A DNA stretch of 64,000 nucleotides, from the NCBI RefSeq assembly GCF_001277345.1, contig NZ_LIUT01000001.1, forward strand, positions 467,338 to 531,337. Reading direction: 5' to 3'. The notes beneath the pieces were generated by a model. That model saw only the letters and a list, made by a program, of their open reading frames with translations. It was not told where the DNA came from and ran no database searches. This stretch comes from Paenibacillus solani. GTDB lineage: Bacteria; Bacillota; Bacilli; Paenibacillales; Paenibacillaceae. Within the stretch, counting starts at the first letter, position 1. Every line of letters starts with the position of its first letter. Position numbers and translations under genes: made by a program. This document shows, one piece after another, positions 24,960-34,231 of this stretch.

Positions 24960-26147
24960 ATGTCAACTAAGTCAGCGTTTCCATTACTACTACTCAACAT
25001 GTTTCTCGCCAATCTAAGTATGGGGCTAGTCATTCCAATTGTGCCAGAACTTCTCGAACAGTTTACGGCAAGCGGACAGGCGGCGGGCTATTTGGTCTCC
25101 TGCTTTGGTCTGACCCAGTTTATATTCTCACCCCTTGCAGGCAATTTGTCAGATCGATATGGTAGAAAACCCATGATTATCATAGGTTTGATCTTATTCG
25201 CCATCTCCAACTTGCTCGCAGCGTTAGCGGGCGATTTAACTTTATTATTCGTATCGCGGTTGATTGGCGGAGTAGGCTCAGCTGCCTTAATTCCGTCCAT
25301 TATTGCGTATATTGCGGACATTACAGCAGATGAACAGCGCAGCAAGGCCATGTCATGGTTAGGTGCGTCGATGACATCGGGGTTTATTATTGGACCGGGT
25401 GTCGGCGGATTGCTTGCGGAATGGGGCATAAAGACGCCATTCTATGTATCCGCATGTGTAGGGCTGCTAGCAATGGTTTGCAGTCTATGGGGATTGCCTG
25501 AATCACTGTCGGAGAACATTCGCCAGATGCATCGTCAAGTGAAGGAAAAAAGGGACAATGTGCTCCGGCAAATCGTGCTTTCGGTTCGTTCTCGCTATTT
25601 TGTCCTGTTGCTCATTGTTTTCGCCATGACCTTTGGTTTAACACATTTTGAAGCAATTTTTCCGCTGTTTGTCGTCCAGGTATACGGATTCACGACGCGT
25701 CAAATCGCTATACTGCTTACCGTATGTTCGCTCATCGGCACCTTGAATCAACTATTGTTGACCGACGGGATCACACGACGATTCGGAGAAAAACGGATAA
25801 TAGCTGCCATGTTGTTGTTATCGGCCTTATCACTTGTATTCTTATTATTCTCAGGCCACTTCTACTATGTTATGGTGGTCACGATGTTGTTCTTTACGTT
25901 CAATAATATATTGCGCCCCACAATCAATACACTGCTGTCCAGAGTGGCCGGAGCTGAACAGGGGTTTGTTGCAGGGATGAATAACGCTTATACGAGTCTG
26001 GGTACGATATTTGGACCAATGCTGGCAGGTATTTTGTTTGAAGTCCACTTTAACTTGCCCTATCTGTTTGGTGGGTTTGTACTGCTATTGAGCAGTATCT
26101 TTACGGGAAGTCGATTGAGAAAAGTACTGTCGTCAGTAGACTCATAA
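24960..26147 (+). CDS. MFS multidrug efflux transporter, NorA/Bmr-like
   Basis: A 395-residue membrane protein with 12 hydrophobic segments. Motif A between segments 2 and 3 reads 'GNLSDRYGRKPMIIIGL'; the antiporter motif C in segment 5 reads 'GFIIGPGVGGLL'. 'NLSMGLVIPIVPELL' near the N-terminus is typical of the DHA1 drug exporters such as NorA, Bmr and Blt. The drug range is unknown. It stands alone, but erm, an APH-like kinase and a Tet(L)-like pump are all within 8 kb. Confidence 0.9.
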   Translation: MSTKSAFPLLLLNMFLANLSMGLVIPIVPELLEQFTASGQAAGYLVSCFGLTQFIFSPLAGNLSDRYGRKPMIIIGLILFAISNLLAALAGDLTLLFVSRLIGGVGSAALIPSIIAYIADITADEQRSKAMSWLGASMTSGFIIGPGVGGLLAEWGIKTPFYVSACVGLLAMVCSLWGLPESLSENIRQMHRQVKEKRDNVLRQIVLSVRSRYFVLLLIVFAMTFGLTHFEAIFPLFVVQVYGFTTRQIAILLTVCSLIGTLNQLLLTDGITRRFGEKRIIAAMLLLSALSLVFLLFSGHFYYVMVVTMLFFTFNNILRPTINTLLSRVAGAEQGFVAGMNNAYTSLGTIFGPMLAGILFEVHFNLPYLFGGFVLLLSSIFTGSRLRKVLSSVDS

Positions 26148-26784
26148 ATGGCATAGCGATTCCATTTCCTTATGCGCGTTAGGCTGCAGATGCCTTTTCT
26201 TCTTTTTGGGATTAATTGATGAAATGACGAGACGCATTTCTAGTCAGAGATTTTATTAAGACCGATCTCTCATCCTGAATTAAATAGATAGGATTAAATA
26301 GACGGAGCAGCCGCTCCGTTTTGGGCGTGTACTATTACCGTCGGGAGAAGCAATATTGTAAACGGCTGTATGAATGGTGGCTTCAAATGGACACCCTCAA
26401 AGAAAAAACGAGCTGCCTTTGTCATAATATCCATACTTAGGGACACTCCCTATTCAGGCCCCACCATACTGGTGGGGCTTCTTGGAGCTCACAAGGAGGG
26501 ATTTGTGGTTGCCGCGGAGTAGATTGCCTACAAGCTGCAAACGGAAATACCCATTTCCGCCTAAGCACGAATACTTGGAAAGGGAAAAGTGATATGGGAT
26601 AACTATCCTCGGGAATGCCGAACATGTGAAAGTGCTATTCAGGAGCAGTATGAGTAAACATTCCAAATTTCCAAGCTTCCTGTAAACAATCAGAAACCAA
26701 CGGACGTATCAAAGCGTAAAATAACATGTCCTGATTTTTCCAATTCGGAACAAAATAGATCAGGAGCTTTCCGAGGAGGTCGTA
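26148..26784. other. 637-bp stretch without a recognisable gene
   Basis: Holds ACGGAGC...GCTCCGT followed by TTTT (26302-26321, likely terminator of the MFS gene), a GCCCCACC/GGTGGGGC hairpin (26458-26478) followed by TTCTT, and a short open stretch at about 26327-26440 encoding a Tyr/Lys/Trp-rich peptide that ends in a stop. That stretch may be gene debris; I could not identify it. The GAGGAGG site for the LRR gene lies at the right end. Confidence 0.5.
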
Positions 26785-27882
26785 ATGGATATAACCCAGG
26801 ATTTCATTGATGAACGTTTCAAGGCCTATGTTCTGGAAATGTTTTGCGGGAACCGTGAACGGATTCATACGAGCGATGTAGATCATATCGAATCGCTTAA
26901 GCTTGCAAATCAAGGATATTCCAGTTTGAGAGGAATCGAACATTTTAAGTGTCTTGAGGAGCTGGACTGTTCGTCTAATCATTTGATAGAGCTTGATATC
27001 AGCAGCAATATAAACCTAAAAACGCTGAATTGCGGTTTTAACCGAATTCGTAATCTGGATGTCAGTCATAATAACCAGCTCGCCAAACTGGTATGTTATT
27101 GGAACATTCTCTCTGAGCTCCGCCTCGATCAGAACACGAATTTACGAGAACTGGATTGCAGTTACAATTCTCTATTTGATCTGCAATTGGAGTGCAATTC
27201 CCAACTAATCTATCTCAATTGCGGAAACAATTACTTAATCAATTTGAGCATTGAGGGTTGCGTTGACTTGATTGAAATCCGCTGCAATCATAATCATCTG
27301 ACGAAGCTGGACATAACCGGTAGTCCCAAGCTTCAAAGCTTACGATGTTTCAACAATCACATCGCCGAATTGGAGCTCAGCCACAACGCCTTAATAACAG
27401 AGCTCTATTGTGCAGAGAACAAAATTATAAAGCTGGATACTCATCATAATCCCAAGCTGGAGGGGGTGGATTATTCCAATAACCTCATCATGGAGCCTGA
27501 CCATACGGTTCAGGGTGTTGGAGCATTCGAATACGATGTGTCATTTCCTTCCTATAAATCCGCGCTTCAATTCATGGAGCAGGAACTTTCCCTCCGTGCG
27601 AATGTCTCAAACAAAGCGGATATAGAGCGGCTGTCGCCGATCATCAAGAAGGTTTGGGCAAATCTAACAGAACTGAACGACAAAGCGCTGAACCGTATTG
27701 CTGAGCTGCATCCCGATGAGGATGTGAGTGAGCTGGTTCTGTCCGAGCTGGAATTTGACAAGGACAACATGTTTCGACTCGGGTACAATGCAGGTGAAAC
27801 ACCGGCGGGACATTTGTACATATACGTAGCTTTTAATAACGAGCTTGAAATAATCGGCGACCTTGTATATGAAACCTATTAG
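26785..27882 (+). CDS. Leucine-rich-repeat protein with a C-terminal alpha/beta domain
   Basis: 365 residues, no signal peptide, so probably cytoplasmic. About eight to nine LRR units (residues ~35-240) of the form LxxLxCxxNxLxxLDlSxN, with an unusual recurrent Cys ('ELDCSSNHLIELD', 'TLNCGFNRIRNLD', 'YLNCGNNYLINL'). The C-terminal ~100 residues ('EDVSELVLSELEFDKDN', 'GYNAGETPAGHLYIYVAF') resemble domains found alone in small bacterial proteins, some of them in immunity-protein neighbourhoods. Its role is unknown; a protein-binding adaptor or immunity-type function is possible. It has a GAGGAGG ribosome site 5 bases before the ATG. Confidence 0.75.
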   Translation: MDITQDFIDERFKAYVLEMFCGNRERIHTSDVDHIESLKLANQGYSSLRGIEHFKCLEELDCSSNHLIELDISSNINLKTLNCGFNRIRNLDVSHNNQLAKLVCYWNILSELRLDQNTNLRELDCSYNSLFDLQLECNSQLIYLNCGNNYLINLSIEGCVDLIEIRCNHNHLTKLDITGSPKLQSLRCFNNHIAELELSHNALITELYCAENKIIKLDTHHNPKLEGVDYSNNLIMEPDHTVQGVGAFEYDVSFPSYKSALQFMEQELSLRANVSNKADIERLSPIIKKVWANLTELNDKALNRIAELHPDEDVSELVLSELEFDKDNMFRLGYNAGETPAGHLYIYVAFNNELEIIGDLVYETY

Positions 27883-28015
27883 TTTACACCAAGCATCCTA
27901 AGCAGATTTAAAGGATTCAGCTATTTTGAATTCACTCCTAAAAGGAATCCCTCGCCTGCACCGATGGTGAAGAACTCTTTTAAAAGAATGTTCCCAAATA
28001 CCAGGCAGGGGGCTG

Positions 28016-28024
28016 TGTTATAAT
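28016..28024 (+). promoter_or_regulatory. Extended -10 promoter of the erm leader transcript
   Basis: TGTTATAAT: a perfect TATAAT with the upstream TGn extension. There is no good -35 box, as expected for an extended -10 promoter. It lies 44 bases before the leader peptide start. Confidence 0.6.
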
Positions 28025-28067
28025 GTGGTTGCAATTTACCTGTAACCGCAAGGAGGATTGTCCTAAC

Positions 28068-28100
28068 ATGTGCTGCATCGCATTCATACGTATTCGTTAA
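28068..28100 (+). CDS. Macrolide-sensing leader peptide of erm (10 aa)
   Basis: ATG 28068 with AAGGAGG upstream encodes MCCIAFIRIR then TAA. The end Arg-Ile-Arg fits the '+X+' motif (Arg/Lys-any-Arg/Lys) at which macrolide-bound ribosomes stall; the ErmD leader carries Arg-Leu-Arg. Its position ahead of an ErmD-like gene and a hairpin that masks the erm ribosome site supports a role in induction. Confidence 0.75.
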   Translation: MCCIAFIRIR

Positions 28101-28166
28101 TGAAGGTACAGAACATCTATATCCATCCATTTTAATGTGAAAATGTGGAGGATTATTTGTGCTGTT

Positions 28167-28196
28167 CCTTTTTCATTACTATACGAATGAATGAGG
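28167..28196 (+). promoter_or_regulatory. Attenuator hairpin masking the erm ribosome-binding site
   Basis: CCTTTTTCATT (28167-28177) pairs with AATGAATGAGG (28186-28196) over 11 positions with one mismatch and one wobble; the second arm contains GAGG, the erm ribosome site. AATGAAGG at 28099-28106 can pair with the first arm instead and would free the site, and TTCAT inside the leader (28083-28087) can pair with ATGAA of that segment. This is the 1:2/3:4 versus 2:3 scheme of erm attenuators. A second short frame (GTG 28159 to TGA 28194) crosses the hairpin. Confidence 0.7.
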
Positions 28197-28205
28197 TGCT
28201 TTTTT

Positions 28206-29066
28206 GTGTCCAAATATAATAAAAAAAAGCGGGGAAAAGGGGCAAAAGCGTCCAACTTTTCCGCGCAGCATCAATTAATCAGCAAACGTCTGATTTATGA
28301 TATGATCAACCTGGCCCAGGTCCAATCGAGCGATACTATCCTCGATATCGGAGCAGGGACGGGAGCATTAACTGTTCCACTGGCAGAGACAGGTGCACAT
28401 GTGATCGCCATTGAGGCCGATCCGGCATTCGTCGATAAGCTGCTCAGCCATATGAAGAATAGAGACAATATCCGTGTCAAGTATGCCGATATTTTGGAGG
28501 CCGTTCTTCCCAAAAGTCCGTTTGTAGTCGTGGCCAATATCCCTTATTCGATAACGACACCGATCCTGGGAAGATTATTGGATTATCCCAGTGTGCCGCT
28601 TAAGAGAGCAATTCTGCTTGTGGAAAAGGGGGCAGCCAAACGTTTCACAGCTGTTCCAATTCAAGATCCGCGTATCTTAAGCTGGAGGATGCACTACGAA
28701 ATTCGACTCGTGAGGACGGTATCACCCCAGCATTTTGCACCGCCTCCCAAAGTGGACTCCGCTATTCTTTCAATTAGTAGGAGAAGTAAGCCGCTTGTGG
28801 ACATGCAGCACCAGCTGAAGTTTAGAGCACTTGGAGCTTACGGATTGCTCGATCCGAGACTGCCGTTGTCCGCAGCTCTGATCGGCATCTTCACGCCTCC
28901 TCAAATCACAAGGCTGGTACGTGTGCTTGGAATAGATCGCGAACTCCCCATGTGTCGGCTGAACGAAGAACAATGGGCAGTTGTGTTGTATACCATGCTT
29001 CAGCATGTGCCACCGAGTCGTTGGCCCCAGCTTCGTCAGAATGTCAAAAAACGTAAAGGTTTTTAA
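28206..29066 (+). CDS. ErmD-like 23S rRNA (adenine-N6) methyltransferase
   Basis: A 286-residue enzyme that methylates A2058 of 23S rRNA and thereby blocks macrolides, lincosamides and streptogramin B. Seen: basic N-terminus, 'NFSAQHQLI', the SAM site 'DIGAGTGALTVPL', the catalytic 'VVANIPYSITTPIL', 'EKGAAKRF', 'FAPPPKVDSAIL' and a basic C-terminal tail. By eye it follows ErmD from Bacillus licheniformis over its whole length, including the C-terminal 'GIFTPPQITRL'. GTG 28206 fits the GAGGTG site 7 bases upstream; ATG 28191 lies within that site. Preceded by a leader peptide and hairpin, so probably inducible. Intrinsic chromosomal erm genes are known in Paenibacillus and Bacillus. Confidence 0.93.
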   Translation: MSKYNKKKRGKGAKASNFSAQHQLISKRLIYDMINLAQVQSSDTILDIGAGTGALTVPLAETGAHVIAIEADPAFVDKLLSHMKNRDNIRVKYADILEAVLPKSPFVVVANIPYSITTPILGRLLDYPSVPLKRAILLVEKGAAKRFTAVPIQDPRILSWRMHYEIRLVRTVSPQHFAPPPKVDSAILSISRRSKPLVDMQHQLKFRALGAYGLLDPRLPLSAALIGIFTPPQITRLVRVLGIDRELPMCRLNEEQWAVVLYTMLQHVPPSRWPQLRQNVKKRKGF

Positions 29067-29090
29067 AAACTGAATTGATAATTTATATGG

Positions 29091-29126
29091 AAACCTCTTG
29101 TGTTATTACGACACAGAGGTTTTTCT
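29091..29126 (+). terminator. Terminator after erm
   Basis: AAACCTCT...AGAGGTTT with additional GTGT/ACAC pairing, followed by TTTT C TTTTTT. Confidence 0.85.
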
Positions 29127-29199
29127 TTTTTAATGAAGAGGTCATAAATCGACAGGTGTAGAACTTATATATCGAATAATGTGAAGGCGGTGTGATGAA

Positions 29200-30216
29200 T
29201 TGACAACGAAGATTTACTTTTCAACCAATCAACTGGGCCATGTGACGAATGAACAGCTCCAATTGATGCTGAACCGATTCAATCTGGGGAGACTTGTTTC
29301 TGCTCAGAAAACGTCTAAGGGCGTTGGAAATCAAACCTTGTTCGTTGACACCGACAGCGGGAGATATGTTTTGAAAGGAAACCCCTTATATGCGGAGCAG
29401 TTAATCGAAGAAAAATTTTATGTGGAGCATTTACTTAAATACACATCACTTCCTGTATCGTCTCCTTATTTGGTAGATGAATCAGCGGATATATTTGGCT
29501 GGAGCTATGCGATTATGCATCGCCTTGAAGGGGTACATATGAATGACCCTATTTATCGAGCAGAGTCTAGCGAACCAGACCGAAGAGAAATTGCAGCCAT
29601 ATCAGCGAAGATATTAAACGAAATGCATACGTGGAAAGTAGAGCAATACGGCGAACTTGAACCAATGACGGGTACGATTAGACCCTTCGAAGGATCTTAT
29701 AAAAAGTGGCTGTATAATCGTATAGGGTTTTGGCTTGATGATGCTAAACAGTACTCGGTCATTTCTCCAAGCGATATGAAATGGGTGGAAGAGGTGCTGA
29801 GCGACTCGGAGCAGGCCTTCGATCGTTTGTGCGCACCTACTTTTGTTATGGGCGATTTCAAAGCGGACAATATGCTGTTCCAGTATGACAACACTCGGCT
29901 GGAGTGGAGAGTCAGTGGTATTTTTGATTTTACGACGGGTTATTACGGAGATGGAGCAGCTGATTTGCCTAAAATGGTGATTATGTATCTGGAACTCGGG
30001 GAACCAGAAGCAGCTCAGCATTTTATCGAGACATACCTGCTGGGATCGGCTGACAAGTCATTTTTTGCTGAACGCTTCAGAGTACATATGCTGCATCAGT
30101 GTATTTTGAATTGGGGATGTGCACACGCAATCGGCCAAGTCACTTGGGACCCAGAGCTCTCTTTCTCTGAATGGGCCAAAACGTATGTGTATGCGGCCGA
30201 TTTTGTAAAGGAATAA
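29200..30216 (+). CDS. APH-fold phosphotransferase
   Basis: 338 residues of the aminoglycoside/choline kinase fold. The Brenner-type catalytic loop reads 'MGDFKADNMLF' (His of the usual H-G-D is Met, but the catalytic Asp and Asn remain) and the metal-binding motif is 'GIFDFTTGYYGD'. An N-lobe Lys in 'RYVLKGNP' should bind ATP. TTG 29200 follows GAAGGCGGTG. The gene lies 133 bases after erm, beyond a terminator. It could inactivate a drug (macrolide or aminoglycoside) or act on a metabolite; nothing in the sequence decides this. Confidence 0.8.
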   Translation: MTTKIYFSTNQLGHVTNEQLQLMLNRFNLGRLVSAQKTSKGVGNQTLFVDTDSGRYVLKGNPLYAEQLIEEKFYVEHLLKYTSLPVSSPYLVDESADIFGWSYAIMHRLEGVHMNDPIYRAESSEPDRREIAAISAKILNEMHTWKVEQYGELEPMTGTIRPFEGSYKKWLYNRIGFWLDDAKQYSVISPSDMKWVEEVLSDSEQAFDRLCAPTFVMGDFKADNMLFQYDNTRLEWRVSGIFDFTTGYYGDGAADLPKMVIMYLELGEPEAAQHFIETYLLGSADKSFFAERFRVHMLHQCILNWGCAHAIGQVTWDPELSFSEWAKTYVYAADFVKE

Positions 30217-30374
30217 GAACTACATAACCGTAGGTAATGTGAAGTCTGGACGTTATTTTCGAACCGTTTGATTGCTTGTCATCACTGTAAAGGATTGGCA
30301 TATAAAAATAACTTTGAAAAATCCCAAATTTGGGGGTGCTGATGTATAATATTCGGTATCAGGAGGTGCAGTGT

Positions 30375-32303
30375 ATGAGCGATATTAACATTTTTGGCCA
30401 TCAAGCTGTGTTTGAACATGTATACAAAAGTGCTCCAATTGGCATTGCCCTGGTTACGATCGAAGGTAATTGGATCAGCGTAAATCCGGCGGCTTGCAAA
30501 ATGTTTGGCTACACCGAAGAAGAATTGATGGCACAGCCGGCAACCGAATATATTTATTCTGATTGTATAACCAATAAAGATAAATTGTTTCGTTCTCTGG
30601 ATGAATCATCATCCATTAATGCGGTGGAGAAGCAATTCGTACATAAAGATGGCAATCTCATCTGGGCTTCGATGCATGTTTCTCTGGTACGTGACGAACA
30701 GGATCAAACCCCGTTGTTTTTCATTTCCCAAATTGTTGATATAACCGATAGCAAGGTAGCCGAGCAAAAGCTCCAGGAGAGCATTGAGCGCTATACCTCG
30801 CTGAAAAAGTATAATCATGATGCCATTATCTCCTTTAATCTGGATGGTAGGGTTCTTAACGGGAACCAGATGGCAGAGCAGTTGACCGGTTATAAGATTC
30901 CGAAATTAATAGGCACCAGAATCTCCAATCTGATCGGTGAGCGCAATCTTTCTCGCGTGCTTTCTTCCATGGAGGATTACGCTGCTGTCGAGAAGGCCAT
31001 TAATGTTATCCATCATAAAGATGGACACACGGTAGAAGTGCTCGCTACTCTGGCGCCGATCGTCATCCATAACAAGAACGTAGGCTACTACATTATTGCT
31101 AAAGACATGACGGAACAGAAGAGGCTCATTATCGAGAAGGAAGCAGCCGAGAAGACCAATAAAGCCAAGAGTGAGTTTCTGGCGATGATGAGCCATGAAA
31201 TCCGAACGCCGATGAACGGCGTGATTGGGATGACGGATTTGATTCTGGACACCGAGCTGGATGCCGAGCAGCGGGAATATGTTCAAATTATTAAGAAAAG
31301 CGGGACAACCCTGCTGAACATCATCAATGACATTTTGGATTTTTCAAAAATCGAATCCGGCCGAACCGAGCTGGTGGAGGAAACATTTAACATAAGAATG
31401 GCTCTGTCCGAGACGCTGAACATGATTCTCCCGAAAGCGCTGGAGAAAAATATTGAGGTGACCACTTCAGTAGCATGTGATGTTCCGACTCAGGTTTACG
31501 GGGATATGACGAAGTTAAGACAGGTTTTAATGAACCTGCTTACTAATGCCATTAAGTTTACTTCGAATGGATCAGTCTCCATCTCAGTCCAGTGTGTCAA
31601 AAGCCGGGCCCATTTGGCTCTTCTCCAATTCTCTGTCACGGATACGGGGATCGGTGTGGCAAGTGATAAGGTCGCCCAGTTGTTCGAACCGTTCTACCAA
31701 GTGGATCATTATATGACTCGCCAGGTTGAAGGAACGGGGCTGGGGCTTGCTATCTGCAAGAAACTTGTTCAATTGATGGGTGGAGACATCTGGTATGAGC
31801 GAAATCCCAACCAGTCAGGATCTATCTTTACATTTACGGTTGACTTTTCGGTTGAAACGAACGGCGGCAACACGCAAGAGACTGGAACAGTTCATGAGAA
31901 TCATTCTGCAATTAGCGATCTGAAGATTCTAATTGCAGAGGATAATGAGGTAAATCAACTGGTCCTCAAAAAAATGATACAGAAACTGGGTCATGACTCC
32001 ACTACCGTTACGAATGGCCTTGAGGCAGTTGAGGCTTTCAAACGTTATCCGTATGACATGGTATTCATGGATATTCAAATGCCTTATATGGATGGGATGG
32101 AAGCGGTCCGGGTTATTCAAGAATCGGCCCCGCCCGACAAGCAACCTTATATCGTAGCCGTGACGGCTCATGCCATTAAAGGTGACCGCGAGAAATATTT
32201 AGGGATGGGTATGGATGAGTATGTAAGTAAGCCTGTCAGCATGAATGTGATTTCGAATATTATTGATAAATACCTGGAGGAGAAGAGTACAACTCCATCT
32301 TAA
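30375..32303 (+). CDS. Hybrid sensor histidine kinase (PAS-PAS-HisKA-HATPase-REC)
   Basis: 642 residues, no membrane segment, so a soluble sensor. Two PAS domains (about 10-120 and 125-245; '[21 protein letters not shown]' begins the first and is quoted only in part as '[12 protein letters not shown]'), then '[18 protein letters not shown]' with the phosphorylated His near residue 273, N-box and G-box '[18 protein letters not shown]', and a receiver domain with 'EDNEVN' (about 521) and '[12 protein letters not shown]' with the acceptor Asp near 563. ATG 30375 follows AGGAGGTG. There is no partner regulator next to it; output probably passes to a distant Hpt or response regulator. Confidence 0.93.
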   Translation: MSDINIFGHQAVFEHVYKSAPIGIALVTIEGNWISVNPAACKMFGYTEEELMAQPATEYIYSDCITNKDKLFRSLDESSSINAVEKQFVHKDGNLIWASMHVSLVRDEQDQTPLFFISQIVDITDSKVAEQKLQESIERYTSLKKYNHDAIISFNLDGRVLNGNQMAEQLTGYKIPKLIGTRISNLIGERNLSRVLSSMEDYAAVEKAINVIHHKDGHTVEVLATLAPIVIHNKNVGYYIIAKDMTEQKRLIIEKEAAEKTNKAKSEFLAMMSHEIRTPMNGVIGMTDLILDTELDAEQREYVQIIKKSGTTLLNIINDILDFSKIESGRTELVEETFNIRMALSETLNMILPKALEKNIEVTTSVACDVPTQVYGDMTKLRQVLMNLLTNAIKFTSNGSVSISVQCVKSRAHLALLQFSVTDTGIGVASDKVAQLFEPFYQVDHYMTRQVEGTGLGLAICKKLVQLMGGDIWYERNPNQSGSIFTFTVDFSVETNGGNTQETGTVHENHSAISDLKILIAEDNEVNQLVLKKMIQKLGHDSTTVTNGLEAVEAFKRYPYDMVFMDIQMPYMDGMEAVRVIQESAPPDKQPYIVAVTAHAIKGDREKYLGMGMDEYVSKPVSMNVISNIIDKYLEEKSTTPS

Positions 32304-32310
32304 TACAGAG

Positions 32311-32342
32311 TAAAAGCTCAAGTGAAATCACTTGAGCTTTTA
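32311..32342 (+). terminator. Terminator after the hybrid kinase
   Basis: A perfect 15-bp stem (TAAAAGCTCAAGTGA with its complement) around AA; its T-rich 3' arm continues TTATTTC. Confidence 0.85.
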
Positions 32343-32347
32343 GTTAT

Positions 32348-32373
32348 TTCGTACTGTAAATTCGTACTGTAAA
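32348..32373 (+). repeat. Two tandem copies of a 13-bp unit
   Basis: TTCGTACTGTAAA occurs twice in a row in the gap between the kinase and the cellulase gene. Probably a slippage duplication. Confidence 0.8.
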
Positions 32374-32468
32374 TTAATGTGTTATACAACCGGTTATTTA
32401 TTGTTGTTTTGCTGAAAGGGATCTGGGCAAAGGAAGGCTAAGGTGAAGAAGCAATATACAGGGTCATC

Positions 32469-34181
32469 CTATGATGTGCTGCCCGTTACGCTGCTGCCGT
32501 TTTTCGTGATTTTGTATGTGATGATCTCGCCGCTCCAGAAATGGAACTTCAGAGTGACATCACCGTCTCGTACCTCATTGAAAAAGGCAGGCTTGAGCGT
32601 GATTTGATTGCTCAAATAGGACGGGGAGAACGTATATCCAAACTCTTTAAAGTAGGTCCAGTCCTGCGGACCAACATTGCCACCCGCAGCGTAAACAGCC
32701 TCCATCGTTGCTAGCTGATCCCCGTTAAACGTTGTGGGAATGCTGAATGAATTGATGGTACCCTGTGTACTACGCAGTACAGGTTTATCGTTGTAAATGA
32801 TTTTGAAGTTCCAATCCGCTCCGCGGTTGAACTTGGCCGTGAGTACAGCATTCACGCCGAATTGGCCGGATGCAGTCAGCCTGGATAGCAGACTGGATGT
32901 AAATGTGAGCGTATTTCCATTTAGGGTATAATCCTGCCCGGCAACGAGGGGCAGTCCATTTGTACGAATTTCGGTCAGCGTGTTGCCGTTCAAGTTCAAT
33001 GATATTTTTTTATCCTGAAGGGCTGCTCCTTTCTTCACAAAAACCAAATCGGTATCAGCCGTGGAAGAGCGACCACTCCAGCCTGCCTTCATGATGTTAT
33101 ACAGCTCCGGATCATTCCAGCTAAAGGCGGTTCGCTTGAAGTGCTGACCATTGTCCCATAACATATGGGTAATGTTCTTTTGTTTGAGATAGTGAGTTAA
33201 GTACTCAAAAAACTTCAGCTTCTCACCATGCTCTATAACGTCCGTGCTTTGATCGAAACCAAGCAGTCCGTATTCACCCAGAATGACAGGAATGCCTCTG
33301 GCGATAAAGGTGTTGTACACATTATTGAACGTTTGATCGATATCGTTCCGGGTATCCTCTTCAAAACGGGTATACCCTGCGATATTTACGCTGAACGGCC
33401 AAAACCCGTAATAATGGACCGTGGCAATGAGATTGGCATCATTCAGCTTGTTCATCGTTTTGTACAGCTCGTTCATTCTCTCCTGGGTCGGAGAGGCTTC
33501 CAAGGTAGATAATACGAGCGGACGCTTAGCGTTGTTTGCACCGGAGCTGCGAATAATCTGATGGAACGACATATTCAACTCATCCAGCATCCGAAATGCT
33601 GTTGTCTCGTTGGTTGTGCCCCCATCCGTGAAGCGAGGTTCATTGACGCTTTCAAACATCAGTTTGTTGGAATGATGCTTGAAGCGATTGGCAATCTGAG
33701 TCCAGATGGCATTGTACTTGGCCGTGACATCATTACGGTTATTCTCCATATGGCTAATCCATAACCAAGAATCGTGATGAACATTGATCATGACATACAG
33801 ATCGGCATCAAGTGCCCAATCAACAACCTCTTGGACCCGATCCATGTAAGCAGAATTAATGGTATAATTCGGCGCACTGCCGATATGTTCATTCCACGTT
33901 ACCGGAATCCGAATGCTCTTGTAGCCTTGAGCAGCAATCTGATCGATCAGGGCTTTGGTAATGCACGGATTTCCCCATGCTGTTTCATCCGCTCCTACCG
34001 AATCCAGCGAATTGCCAAGATTCCAGCCAGGCTGCATATCCTGGACATAGGCTTGGAGACCGTTAGATTGAGGAAGCGCAGGCTCCTTCTTGTATGCTGA
34101 TGCGTAGGAGGGTAGCAGAGTAATAAATAGAGCGGCAATCAGGGTCAAGGAACAGAAGGATCTCTTTTTCAAATTTATCAT
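32469..34181 (-). CDS. Secreted GH5 endoglucanase/xyloglucanase with CBM_X2 and CBM46
   Basis: 570 residues. Signal peptide: 'KKRSF' then a hydrophobic core ending 'YASA'. GH5 catalytic domain to about residue 365 with acid/base Glu in 'FESVNEPRF' (about 181) and nucleophile Glu in 'ILGEYGLLG' (about 303). Then an Ig-like CBM_X2 module (about 375-465) and a C-terminal module with 'DWTYFKEFGYTFSPSYL', as in CBM46. This three-part layout matches Cel5B of Bacillus halodurans (GH5_4), which cuts beta-1,4-glucan and xyloglucan. ATG 34181 follows AAAGGAG. A cre-like box lies 37-50 bases upstream, so glucose repression through CcpA is likely. Confidence 0.92.
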   Translation of the reverse strand: MINLKKRSFCSLTLIAALFITLLPSYASAYKKEPALPQSNGLQAYVQDMQPGWNLGNSLDSVGADETAWGNPCITKALIDQIAAQGYKSIRIPVTWNEHIGSAPNYTINSAYMDRVQEVVDWALDADLYVMINVHHDSWLWISHMENNRNDVTAKYNAIWTQIANRFKHHSNKLMFESVNEPRFTDGGTTNETTAFRMLDELNMSFHQIIRSSGANNAKRPLVLSTLEASPTQERMNELYKTMNKLNDANLIATVHYYGFWPFSVNIAGYTRFEEDTRNDIDQTFNNVYNTFIARGIPVILGEYGLLGFDQSTDVIEHGEKLKFFEYLTHYLKQKNITHMLWDNGQHFKRTAFSWNDPELYNIMKAGWSGRSSTADTDLVFVKKGAALQDKKISLNLNGNTLTEIRTNGLPLVAGQDYTLNGNTLTFTSSLLSRLTASGQFGVNAVLTAKFNRGADWNFKIIYNDKPVLRSTQGTINSFSIPTTFNGDQLATMEAVYAAGGNVGPQDWTYFKEFGYTFSPSYLSNQITLKPAFFNEVRDGDVTLKFHFWSGEIITYKITKNGSSVTGSTS

Positions 34182-34217
34182 TAGCATCTCCTTTGTTAGT
34201 GAATTTGGAATCAAGAT

Positions 34218-34231
34218 TGAAAGCGTTTTCT
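34218..34231 (-). promoter_or_regulatory. cre (CcpA) operator upstream of the cellulase gene
   Basis: TGAAAGCGTTTTCT matches the Bacillus cre consensus with its central CG. On the minus strand a TATGAT box (34242-34247) lies just upstream, so the operator would sit at or just after the transcription start. Confidence 0.75.

Noticed and set aside
26148..26784. Insertion-sequence remnant in the gap after the NorA/Bmr-like gene
   Set aside because: No transposase motif or terminal inverted repeats could be found; only hairpins and a short unidentified open stretch.
28159..28194. Second short frame (GTG, 11 residues) between the erm leader and erm
   Set aside because: It has a GGAGG site and ends in the erm ribosome site, but nothing in its peptide recalls a stalling sequence; kept only as a note.
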